NCBI GenBank assembly: GCA_005777315.1
Contig: SXMN01000071.1
Location: forward strand, 1 to 50,892
DNA length: 50,892 nt
Source: Verrucomicrobiales bacterium
Lineage (GTDB): Bacteria > Verrucomicrobiota > Verrucomicrobiia > Limisphaerales > F1-12-MAGs170
Direction of reading: 5' to 3'
The notes under the pieces were generated by a model. It did no database searches. It saw nothing but the letters and a program-made list of their open reading frames with translations, and was not told where the DNA came from. Within the stretch, counting starts at the first letter, position 1; every line of letters starts with the position of its first letter. Positions 8,707 through 17,184 of this stretch are shown here, in pieces. A program made the position numbers and the translations under genes.

Positions 8707-11553
8707 CTAACGCAGGGTTATTGAGTCCGATTCATCGTGAGCCACACGGGCGTTTGACTTTGCGGGCAAGCCTGGAGCGCCCGGACGTTGGAGGTCGTAA
8801 ATGACGATTGCCTGCGTTGCGTGGTCTGCAGCCTTGTCGCGCCGGCGGGCAGCTGCGATGGCGATATCGCGGGCGTTGTCATCGGGGCGGTAGCGCTCGT
8901 GCAGCGCGCGATGTTCCGCAGCCTTGGTTTGATCGCCGAGCTGAGCGTGAATCAGGGCGAGGTTGTAGTGGGCGGCGAGGTTCTCGCTGTCGAGCTTGAG
9001 GGTTCTTTCAAATTGAACCCTGGCTTCATCGAGGAATTGGCGCTGCCGAGGTTTGTTGGCTTCACCCCGCTCCAGCTTGGCGCGTTCGAAGAGGGTTTGG
9101 CCCAGCTCGTTGATGACTTCGTAATCCTTGGTGAAGTCAAAGCCGCGCTGGTCCTGCTCGGGATAGCGGTCTTCGAGAATGCTTCTGAAGTCGGTGATGG
9201 CCTTGTCCAGATACCCGTTCTGCTTGTTGACGAGGCCGGTGAACCAGGCCACCACCCAGCGGGGCGCTGGAGGCTCAAAAGTCCCCGCGCGCTGCAATGC
9301 GGCAACAGCATCCTCAAGCCGCCCTTCCTTGAAGAAGACGCGGGCTTGATTTACCGGGCCATCTGCGCGGCCCAGTTTTTCAACCGCGGCAAACGCATTC
9401 GACGCCTGGATCAGTTCGCCCTTCTCACTGCCCTTGTCGCCCTTGAGCAGGAGGCCGATGCCATAATCATTCCAACGCTGCCATTCGGGAATCTGGGATG
9501 GTGGATTTGTGATTTGAGATTTCGCAACGCCGGCGACGGGAAACGTGATCCTGTCGCCCGCCATCACTGTGATGGGGAGATCATTGATGAAGTTTGTGCC
9601 GAACACATGCTGCATGTAGATCTTGTCGAATTTACGGTAGTTGAATTTCGCTTCGAAGGTAACCGGCTCGGTCGCATCGAGAGGCACGGTCAAGGCGTAG
9701 TGGACAACGGCCGCGGCTCCAGGTGGAATCTGATTGTTATACAGGGGCGTGAAGATGTCCTGGGGGTTGCGGCGGTCGATGCGGTTGCCAGCGCGGTCAA
9801 GCATATAGACATTGGCAAAGTGCGACCAGGGATCGACCCCGCTCCGGTCATCGAGTCCACCGCTGCGTCCGATGACACGATTGCCGCTTCTGGCTTCGAC
9901 ATCCACCCAGAGTTCATTCGAGTCCACCGTGCCTTGTGTGAGAGGGTGTCCGACGCGCAATGTGCGCAGGACGACTTCAATGAGGTACTTCCCGCCGGGT
10001 TTGAGCGCGGGTACATCAGGGCGAAGTGGAGCCTGCAACGGGCTGTCAATGGTGCCGCCTTCCTTGATGCCGAATATATCCACTCGCACGCAATCCTTGA
10101 GGAAGTTCTGGTGCGCCTTGATCGTCTCGTCGTCCTTGTGGAAGTGGGCCAGCGCTGTGTTCGCGCCGACGAAGAGATGGTTGTGGACGTAGCGTGAGGA
10201 TTGATTGGTGGGATTAAAATAGCCGGCGCCGAATTCCTGGGAGAGTTGCAACGGCATGTGGCATTCCGCGCAGTTCTTCTTCGCCTTGTCCGGGTAGTAG
10301 AAGCTTTTCGCTCCATGGCCGGAGACGCCGCTGAGCAGGTAAGTGTCGTAATGATTCTGTCCGCGGAGGAAATCCTTGTACTTGGTGAGTTCGTTCGGCA
10401 GGCTGACCTTGTGGCAGGTGGAGCAAAACTCTGCCGTTTTGTGGAGCGGCTTTAGAAAAGTCTTTTTGTGGAAGTCCGGTTTTCCTTTCACCAGTTGCTG
10501 GTTGATGAACTGCAGTACTTTGTTGGTACTAAAGGCGAACGGGTAATGGATCGGTTCTTCGATTGTGTAATCTCCGTTACCAACGGTACTGTTGACGTGA
10601 GTGATGGCGTGGCAGGAGGTGCAGGTGATGCCTGCCTTGGCCGTCGGATGCTTTTCGACATCGAAATTGGGATCGTCAAATGCGCCGCTGAAGAACGGGA
10701 CGACATCGTGACATCCGGCGCACCATCGTGAAGATTTCACATTCCCATCACGCTTGAAGGCGACTTCCCGTGTCTCCTTGATGCTGAAAAGATATGCTTC
10801 GTTGTTGAAGGAGCTGAACCGATGCGCACTGTGGAACCAGCCGTTGTAAGTGTCCGGGTGGCAGCTTTTGCAATAGTCATCCATCATCAATGTGCGCGCC
10901 GGAATGAAGTTGCCGGAGGCGGTCTTGGCGAGTGATGGGTGGAAGTACTTCTCACCTTCCTTTGGGCCGGCAACGTTCCATTTCCGCGGGTCTTGGGAGT
11001 GCATCGCGGCCATCGTGAGCACGATCACCCCAACAGCAGCCGTCCAACCCAGGCCGATGTTCCATTTGATCCGAGGCCCGGACATCCGGTGCAGAATGTA
11101 AAGCCACACCGCCATGACAGGCGTGATGAAATGAGCCCAGTACATGACGGATCGCAGCCTCGGATCGGTGAGTTCGAAAAAGTCCAGGCGCATAAGAGCC
11201 ACTCCCGTGATCAACAGGACGAGGCTCACGATGAAAAGTCCGTAACCCACTCGAACGGCTCGGCGATTCGGACGATCATGTGAATTCTTGATATGAAAAA
11301 AGCCAAAAACGACAACAGGCAGAATAATCAGGAGGCCCAGGATCAAGTGCGCCAGGAACATCGCCTGATAAAAGTAGTTCTGGTAAGTCTGCCCACGAAA
11401 CCATTCCAGAAAACGAATGACGACAAGGTAGGCGGAGTTCGCGCCGAGAATGGCAAAGAGCCCAAGCACGACGAACAGCACGATGCGGAGCCGTGGGCCA
11501 ACGGAACGGACGTATTTCCTTTTGATCGGCGCGCTTTCGGAATCGTTATTCAT
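8707..11553 (-). CDS. Pentaheme membrane cytochrome c with C-terminal TPRs
   Basis: Five transmembrane helices occupy about residues 23-47, 62-87, 102-121, 136-155 and 165-183. Five CxxCH heme sites follow at about 228, 278, 311, 377 and 428 (CKSCH, CAGCH, CTSCH, CSTCH, CAECH). The arrangement resembles the cytochrome c554/NrfB-like multiheme fold. A beta-rich middle region follows, then TPR-like helices from about 690 to 900. The N-terminal helical block suggests quinone-side electron exchange across the inner membrane, with hemes and TPRs in the periplasm. The downstream FG-GAP/UnbV gene is probably its partner. No enzyme active site (for example a CxxCK heme) is visible, so the substrate is unknown. 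Confidence 0.85.
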   Translation of the reverse strand: MNNDSESAPIKRKYVRSVGPRLRIVLFVVLGLFAILGANSAYLVVIRFLEWFRGQTYQNYFYQAMFLAHLILGLLIILPVVVFGFFHIKNSHDRPNRRAVRVGYGLFIVSLVLLITGVALMRLDFFELTDPRLRSVMYWAHFITPVMAVWLYILHRMSGPRIKWNIGLGWTAAVGVIVLTMAAMHSQDPRKWNVAGPKEGEKYFHPSLAKTASGNFIPARTLMMDDYCKSCHPDTYNGWFHSAHRFSSFNNEAYLFSIKETREVAFKRDGNVKSSRWCAGCHDVVPFFSGAFDDPNFDVEKHPTAKAGITCTSCHAITHVNSTVGNGDYTIEEPIHYPFAFSTNKVLQFINQQLVKGKPDFHKKTFLKPLHKTAEFCSTCHKVSLPNELTKYKDFLRGQNHYDTYLLSGVSGHGAKSFYYPDKAKKNCAECHMPLQLSQEFGAGYFNPTNQSSRYVHNHLFVGANTALAHFHKDDETIKAHQNFLKDCVRVDIFGIKEGGTIDSPLQAPLRPDVPALKPGGKYLIEVVLRTLRVGHPLTQGTVDSNELWVDVEARSGNRVIGRSGGLDDRSGVDPWSHFANVYMLDRAGNRIDRRNPQDIFTPLYNNQIPPGAAAVVHYALTVPLDATEPVTFEAKFNYRKFDKIYMQHVFGTNFINDLPITVMAGDRITFPVAGVAKSQITNPPSQIPEWQRWNDYGIGLLLKGDKGSEKGELIQASNAFAAVEKLGRADGPVNQARVFFKEGRLEDAVAALQRAGTFEPPAPRWVVAWFTGLVNKQNGYLDKAITDFRSILEDRYPEQDQRGFDFTKDYEVINELGQTLFERAKLERGEANKPRQRQFLDEARVQFERTLKLDSENLAAHYNLALIHAQLGDQTKAAEHRALHERYRPDDNARDIAIAAARRRDKAADHATQAIVIYDLQRPGAPGLPAKSNARVAHDESDSITLR

Positions 11554-11707
11554 GGTTTCGATCTGAGGGGCTTCGGTGTTTAGACACCCAACACACCACC
11601 GAATGGCTAAAGTAGTGGTGACTTATCGCAGGGATTCAGGGGTGGAAAGGTCTGTTTCGGGGGTGAGACGGATTGAGGATGGGGCGCGGTTTCAGATGAA
11701 AATTGCT

Positions 11708-12664
11708 TCACGGTGGAAAACCGATCGCGAGCTTCACCGCCGAGTATTCAGGGTGAATTTTTCCATCTCGCGTGCGAATGATCAATTCTGGTTCCAGCCA
11801 GGTGCTTTCCCGAAACCATTCCGGCAGGTCATCCGCCCGCATCATTCCGAACAATGCGATCAATGGAACGTCGCCTTGGCGGAACACCACAGGGCGTTGT
11901 CGCACAATTGTCAAACCGGCCTCACGCGATCCTGTTTTCACGCGTGCGAGCTGCGACGGCTCCGTTGGGAACACGCAGGCAAAAAATCCGCCGGGGGCGA
12001 GATGCCGGGCGGCTACCGTGCAGTAGTCGGCCACCGTGCCGCGCATCTCAAAGCGGCAAGCGAGTTTTTGAGGATGTTCGCTCTCCACGCCGCTGCCTGG
12101 AGGAAAATACGGTGGGCTTCCGGTGATGAGATCAAACCGTTCATCCGATCGCAGCACACCCGCTTCGCGAAAATCGCCGTGGCGAATTTCATACCGCTCT
12201 GACAGTCCGTTGAATTGCGCTGATTTTCTTGCCAGCACGATGCTCTCCAGTTGCGCCTCCACAGTCACGAATCGGGCTCCTGGCAGCCGCCATGCGCTGA
12301 TCATCCCCACCGTCCCGATGCCACTGCCAAGATCAAGCGAGGTTCGCGCAGTCGGACACCAACTCGTGCCGTACCATGCCGTGAGAATATCATCCGTGGA
12401 GAAGCGATGGCCGTCTCTCAATTGAAAAAGCCCGAAGTGTCCGCTGATGGCGTCGAGTGTTTCGTTGGATTCGACGGACACTCCTGCCGCAAGTCCGGGT
12501 GGGATCGGGCCAGGTTTGGTCCAGCCTTTGAAATGTATTCCAGCAGTCACGCATTGGAGACTAGCGCCAGTTGCCCCGCCGGCCAAGCCATCGTCATTCT
12601 CGTCTGTTGAGACGGTCTGTTTGTGGCCAACGATCACATCAGTTACGACGGTTTCGCATGGCAC
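11708..12664 (-). CDS. TrmN6-like class I methyltransferase
   Basis: This is a Rossmann SAM-dependent methyltransferase. Motif I LDLGSGIGT lies near residues 110-118, and the catalytic motif IV is SPPY (residues 183-186) in place of the more usual NPPY. The segment before motif I (RDGHRFSTDDILTAW) matches the conserved start of the tRNA1(Val) adenine-37 N6-methyltransferase (TrmN6/YfiC) family, so adenine-N6 methylation of tRNA is the best guess. The GTG start at 12664 gives about 60 extra N-terminal residues with no family match; a later start near residue 60 is possible. It stands alone, more than 400 bp downstream of aspS. Confidence 0.75.
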   Translation of the reverse strand: MPCETVVTDVIVGHKQTVSTDENDDGLAGGATGASLQCVTAGIHFKGWTKPGPIPPGLAAGVSVESNETLDAISGHFGLFQLRDGHRFSTDDILTAWYGTSWCPTARTSLDLGSGIGTVGMISAWRLPGARFVTVEAQLESIVLARKSAQFNGLSERYEIRHGDFREAGVLRSDERFDLITGSPPYFPPGSGVESEHPQKLACRFEMRGTVADYCTVAARHLAPGGFFACVFPTEPSQLARVKTGSREAGLTIVRQRPVVFRQGDVPLIALFGMMRADDLPEWFRESTWLEPELIIRTRDGKIHPEYSAVKLAIGFPP

Positions 12665-13073
12665 TTGTTATTCATCTCCGAAAATGCACCATCTCTCCGC
12701 GGAGAGAGCCTGAGGTTCGGCCACGACTGCTGTCCGCTGTGAGTTGAGCTATGCAAGGCAGTAATCTGCGCTCTGTCGGGGTTCCAGGCAGAACTCGGTT
12801 GCTATACTTTGCGCGGTCGAAGATTGCGCTTTTGAGAGTCGTGTTAACAGGGGGGGGGGACGGCCCGTCCCCGCTGGTTTTGAAAGCTGGGGACGAGCCG
12901 GCCCCGCCCCTGCAAAAAAGCTCAATCTATGGCCGCATTGAGTATAGAAGCCCGATGCAACCAATGAAGGTTGTTTTGCCTCTGGAATTCAGATCGACGA
13001 GTACATCGATAAGCGCCAGACCACCGCCCCAATGCCGCAGGCAGCGATGGTTCAGTGTCCGGACCCTGGATGG
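12665..13073. other. 409-bp gap between aspS and the methyltransferase gene
   Basis: I see no convincing gene. It holds a run of ten G residues (12850-12859) that leads straight into G/C-rich inverted repeats at 12856-12894. The rest is unremarkable. Confidence 0.6.
12850..12912. repeat. G-tract with overlapping inverted repeats
   Basis: GGGGACGG and CCGTCCCC (12856-12872) form an 8-bp stem around one base. GTCCCC (12867-12872) can instead pair with GGGGAC (12889-12894) across a 16-nt loop. The two stems share bases, so they are mutually exclusive. This could be a REP-like element or an attenuator-like structure between the minus-strand genes. Confidence 0.7.
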
Positions 13074-14873
13074 CTACTCCTTCTTGGCTACCTTCACGTC
13101 GATGTAGAGGTCGCGAAGTTGTCGTGCGCTGACCTGGCTCGGGCTGTCGGTCATGAGGCAGACGCCCTTCGCGGTCTTCGGAAAGGCAATCACGTCGCGG
13201 ATGCTCGTGGTGCCACAGAGGATGGCACAGAGCCGGTCAAAGCCAAGGGCGATGCCTCCATGTGGGGGCGCGCCGTATCGGAAGGCTTCGAGCATGTAAC
13301 CGAAGCGCAGTTTCGTTTCGTCCGGCGGAATCTGGAGGATGTCCTCGAACACCGTTTTCTGTACGTCGGGCTGGTGAATACGAATAGAGCCGCCGCCGAG
13401 TTCCACGCCGTTGACCACGATGTCGTAGTGCTGGCCGCGGACCTTCTTCGGGTCGGTCTTGAGCAGCGGGATGTCCTCGGCCACCGGCGCGGTGAACGGA
13501 TGATGGCTGGAGTACCAGCGGTTCTGTTCGCGGTCGAAGCCGAGCAGGGGAAATTCAATGACCCAAAGGAAATTGAACTGCTTCGGATCAATTGTGAGTT
13601 TGCCCTGCGTCTTGAGCACATCGGCGCAATAGAGGCGGATCTTGCCGAGTATTTCGCACGCGTTGAGCCATTGATCGGCAGCGAATAGGATCAGGTCGCC
13701 TTCCTCGATGGCGAGTCTGGTCTTGAGCGCGGCTTTTTCAGCCTCGCTGAAAAACTTCACGATGGGTGATTTCCATTCGCCGTTCTCGACCTTGATGTAG
13801 GCGAGACCTTTCGCTCCGAAACTCTTGGCGTATTCGGTCATGGTCTCGATTTGGCCCTGCGTCGCGCCGGCCATGCCTTTGGCGTTCATCGCTTTCACCA
13901 CGCCGCCGTTGGCGACGGCTCCTGAGAACACCTTGAACGTAGAAGCCTTGAAGTCCTCGGTGAAGTCCACGAGTTCCATGCCGAAACGGGTGTCGGGCTT
14001 ATCGATGCCCCAGCGGTTCAGCGCTTCCTCGAAGCTGATCCGCTTGAAGGGCGTGGGAATGTCGATGTTCAGTGCGGTTTTCCATACCTTTTTCAGCAAA
14101 CCCTCGATGAGCGCGTAGATGTCCTCGCGATCGATGAAGCTCATCTCGATATCTACCTGTGTGAATTCGGGCAGGCGGTCGGCGCGCAAATCCTCGTCGC
14201 GATAGCAGCGGGCGAGTTGGAAATAGCGCTCCACGCCGCTGACCATGAGGATTTGTTTGAACTGCTGCGGTGATTGTGGCAGCGCGTAGAAAGTGCCGGG
14301 CTCGCGGCGGTTTGGGACGAGGAATTCGCGCGCGCCTTCTGGAGTGGACTTGAAGAGCGTGGGCGTCTCGACTTCGAGGAAGCCCTGCTCGTCCATGAAG
14401 CTGCGGGTGGCGATGGCAATCTTGGAGCGCAGGCGCAGGTTGTGCGTCATCTCCGGACGCCGCAGGTCGAGGTAGCGAAAATGGAGGCGCGTTTCCTCGT
14501 TCACTTTCGCGGCTGCTTCGGGGTCGTCGATCTGGAAGGGCAGGGGCTCGGCGTGATTCAACACCAAGAGTTCCTTCACCAGCACTTCGATCTGGCCGGT
14601 GGGAATCTTGTCGTTGTTTGTGCCGTCAGGGCGCACACGCACTTTGCCCACGATTTCAACCACCGATTCGGCGTGCAAATGGGTGGCGGTTTCGAAGACT
14701 TCTTTTGAGAGATCAGCCGGGTCGAACACGGTCTGAGTGCGTCCTTCGCGGTCGCGCAGATCGATGTAGAGGACGCCGCCAAGGTCGCGGCGCGAATGGA
14801 CCCAACCGGCCAAAGTTACAGTTTGTCCCGCATGGGCGGGCCGAAGTTCATTGCAATGATGGGTGCGTTTCAT
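13074..14873 (-). CDS. aspS: Aspartate--tRNA ligase
   Basis: This 599-residue bacterial-type AspRS charges tRNA-Asp with aspartate in the cytoplasm. An N-terminal OB-fold anticodon-binding domain (GWVHSRRDLGGVLYIDLRDR) is followed by class II motif 1, motif 2 (FQLARCYRDEDLRADR ... EFTQVDIEMSF), the bacterial GAD insertion in the middle, and motif 3 (GGIALGFDRL) near the C-terminus. Length and domain order are normal and the ATG start is clear. Residue 31 is Leu, where the non-discriminating Pseudomonas aeruginosa enzyme has His, so this enzyme may be more tRNA-Asp specific; that is only a hint. No operon partner is evident. Confidence 0.97.
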   Translation of the reverse strand: MKRTHHCNELRPAHAGQTVTLAGWVHSRRDLGGVLYIDLRDREGRTQTVFDPADLSKEVFETATHLHAESVVEIVGKVRVRPDGTNNDKIPTGQIEVLVKELLVLNHAEPLPFQIDDPEAAAKVNEETRLHFRYLDLRRPEMTHNLRLRSKIAIATRSFMDEQGFLEVETPTLFKSTPEGAREFLVPNRREPGTFYALPQSPQQFKQILMVSGVERYFQLARCYRDEDLRADRLPEFTQVDIEMSFIDREDIYALIEGLLKKVWKTALNIDIPTPFKRISFEEALNRWGIDKPDTRFGMELVDFTEDFKASTFKVFSGAVANGGVVKAMNAKGMAGATQGQIETMTEYAKSFGAKGLAYIKVENGEWKSPIVKFFSEAEKAALKTRLAIEEGDLILFAADQWLNACEILGKIRLYCADVLKTQGKLTIDPKQFNFLWVIEFPLLGFDREQNRWYSSHHPFTAPVAEDIPLLKTDPKKVRGQHYDIVVNGVELGGGSIRIHQPDVQKTVFEDILQIPPDETKLRFGYMLEAFRYGAPPHGGIALGFDRLCAILCGTTSIRDVIAFPKTAKGVCLMTDSPSQVSARQLRDLYIDVKVAKKE

Positions 14874-14976
14874 GTCAAAACAGGAGCGCGGATGCTGGCG
14901 GGGAAGCGCCTTGAATTCAAAGGAAAAGTTCTACGGACCAGGGAGTGGGGAGGAATGCCTGCAGTTGACCGGCGTG

Positions 14977-16974
14977 CTATTTCAGAATCTCCACGCCCAG
15001 GATGCACACGTCGTCCGCAAGTTCTCCTTTTGGCGATGCTGCTCGGAGCTCGCCAATCAGTTCATCAAACATTACGAGAGTCGGCAAAGTTGCGCGGTGT
15101 TTCACTTCGGCGAGCAGCGAGTCGGCGCTGAAGGCTTCCTGGTGAGGGCCTTCAACATCATAAAGTCCATCCGTGAACAGGAACAGAAGGTCGCCTGGAG
15201 CGATTGCGCATTCGGTATGTGAATAGGCCGAGCCATCAAAGAGCGCCAGCGCTGGACAGCTTGAGTTCATGGATTGACGGAGGACATCGATCTGACCGGA
15301 CGGGCGATGAAGGAGAAACGGCCTGGGATGCCCTGCATTCGCATAGCGCATTCGGTGACTATCGAGGTCGATGACCCCGTAGAACGCTGTCGTGAAGAGG
15401 AGTGTTCCGGACTGCTTGAGTATGACGCGGAGATCTCGATTGATCTGGGTCAGGAGCTGCCCCGGATCGGCGGCCAGGGGTGTCAATTCTTCGACGAGCG
15501 TCCGCACGATCGCAGTGATGAGCGCGGACCGAACGCCATGCCCCATCACATCGCAAATAAAAATTCCAGCCTTCGTATCTGATAACGGTACCACGGTGAA
15601 GAAATCTCCACCGACCGTGCCAGAGGGCAGGTAACGGTGGAAGAAACGCATCGCGCTGTCGCCCGGAGCGGCGGATCGGGGGAAAGTGGGATACTGCTGA
15701 GGCAGGATGGCCTGCTGAATCTCCCGCGCCATGCGGAGGTCTTCCTCCATTTGCTCATTCTTTTCCTTCAACTCCTCACGACTCTTTGACAGTTCCAAGG
15801 TCGTCCGACGCAGCCCCTCCTCGGCGTGCTTGCGAGCTGTGATGTCCCAGAAAATCCCCTGAAGGCCGATGATATTGCCGGTTGAGTCTCGCAGTGGCGT
15901 TTTGACGACGTTGACATAAATCTTCTCTCCACTGGGCGGCTGGTGCTCCTCCACTTTTTCCATCATCTTGCCGGTGTCGATGATGACGCGATCGTCCTGC
16001 TGGTACTTGCTGGCCAGTTCAGGCGGAAAGAAGTCGAAATCCGTCTTGCCGACAATGTCCTCCAGTCTCCGTCCGAGCGTTTCGCAAAATCTCGAATTGG
16101 CGAACGTGAAACACTCGTTGAGATCTTTGCGAAAGATATTTTGCGGCAGCGTCTCGACCAGCGAATGGTACAGCGCTTCGGAGTTTTTCATCTCCTGCTC
16201 GGCGCGCTTGCGCTCGGTGATGTCCTCGACAGTTCCCTCATAGCAGAGCAGGCGACCGCGCGGATCGCGGACCGCCCGGACGTTCTCCGTGATCCAGATG
16301 ACGCGGCCGTCCTTGCGGCGGATCTGGGATTCAAAGCCGCTTACAATGTCGTGCTGCTCCATCAGGCGGACGAACTCGTCACGACGGTTCGGTTCCACAT
16401 AGAGCTGGCCACTGATGTCCGTGAAATGGGCCATCAATTCCTCGGCAGCACTGAATCCATAGATGGTGGCCAGGGCGGGATTCGCGCTGAGGTAACGACC
16501 GTCTGGTGTGGTCTGGAAGATTCCTTCCGTGATATGCTCGAAGATGCTCCGGTACTTTTCCTCCGCCTGCAACAAGGCTGCTTCGCTTTTCTCCCGCTCG
16601 ATGGCGTAACGGATCGATCGGACAAGGACATGCCGGTTGATCTCGCTTTTGACGAGGTAATCCTGCGCGCCTTCATGCACTGTTCGCAGCGCGGCAGTTT
16701 CATCATCAAGGCTGCTCAGGACGATCACCGGCACGTGCTGCGCCGTCGATTGAATCTGATCCAGAGTCGTCAGCCAGTCCTGCGAAACCAATGAAAGATC
16801 CAGCAGGACGATATCCACACCGCCTTGAGCAAGCCTTCCGAGTCCGGCCTGCAAGGATGTCACGCACTCCAGGGCCATGCCGACACCCGCGGAGAGGTTT
16901 AGCATCTCTTCAATCCTGCGCAGGAAGCCGGGATCGGGTTCAATGATGAGGATGGTTATGGTTTGCGCCTGCAT
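14977..16974 (-). CDS. Response regulator with two PAS domains and a SpoIIE/RsbU-type PP2C phosphatase
   Basis: Counting from the ATG at 16974, a receiver domain spans residues 7-125: acidic E12 and D14, phospho-acceptor D59 in IVLLDL, and K109 in YLVKS. Two PAS domains follow (about 138-260 and 268-390). A short coiled coil (about 392-430) leads to a SpoIIE-type Mn-dependent serine phosphatase (GGDFF, DVMGHG, ADDV metal motifs). Such proteins usually act on anti-anti-sigma (STAS) factors in partner-switching stress pathways. No STAS or anti-sigma kinase gene is near, so the partner is unknown. In-frame ATGs at 17040 and 17004 would extend the N-terminus; I chose the one just before the receiver fold. 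Confidence 0.9.
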   Translation of the reverse strand: MQAQTITILIIEPDPGFLRRIEEMLNLSAGVGMALECVTSLQAGLGRLAQGGVDIVLLDLSLVSQDWLTTLDQIQSTAQHVPVIVLSSLDDETAALRTVHEGAQDYLVKSEINRHVLVRSIRYAIEREKSEAALLQAEEKYRSIFEHITEGIFQTTPDGRYLSANPALATIYGFSAAEELMAHFTDISGQLYVEPNRRDEFVRLMEQHDIVSGFESQIRRKDGRVIWITENVRAVRDPRGRLLCYEGTVEDITERKRAEQEMKNSEALYHSLVETLPQNIFRKDLNECFTFANSRFCETLGRRLEDIVGKTDFDFFPPELASKYQQDDRVIIDTGKMMEKVEEHQPPSGEKIYVNVVKTPLRDSTGNIIGLQGIFWDITARKHAEEGLRRTTLELSKSREELKEKNEQMEEDLRMAREIQQAILPQQYPTFPRSAAPGDSAMRFFHRYLPSGTVGGDFFTVVPLSDTKAGIFICDVMGHGVRSALITAIVRTLVEELTPLAADPGQLLTQINRDLRVILKQSGTLLFTTAFYGVIDLDSHRMRYANAGHPRPFLLHRPSGQIDVLRQSMNSSCPALALFDGSAYSHTECAIAPGDLLFLFTDGLYDVEGPHQEAFSADSLLAEVKHRATLPTLVMFDELIGELRAASPKGELADDVCILGVEILK

Positions 16975-17184
16975 GGACCTGACGCGAACGTTAGACGCTG
17001 ACATCTCGGTGGCAAACGGAAATTTGCTGATGCATGACATGCATGGTGAGGAGACCGCGGAATTTGTCGTCCATCCCGTGACTCCCCGCCATTCACAGAA
17101 ACGGCGGCTTTACAGGATTCGTTCCCTCGAACACATTGTCGCCAGTCAGCACTAGAAATTGCCAATCAACCTTCACCTGATGTC

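Noticed and set aside
8788..10197. 469-residue open frame opposite the pentaheme cytochrome
   Set aside because: It has no recognisable domain and lies wholly antisense to a gene with five heme motifs.
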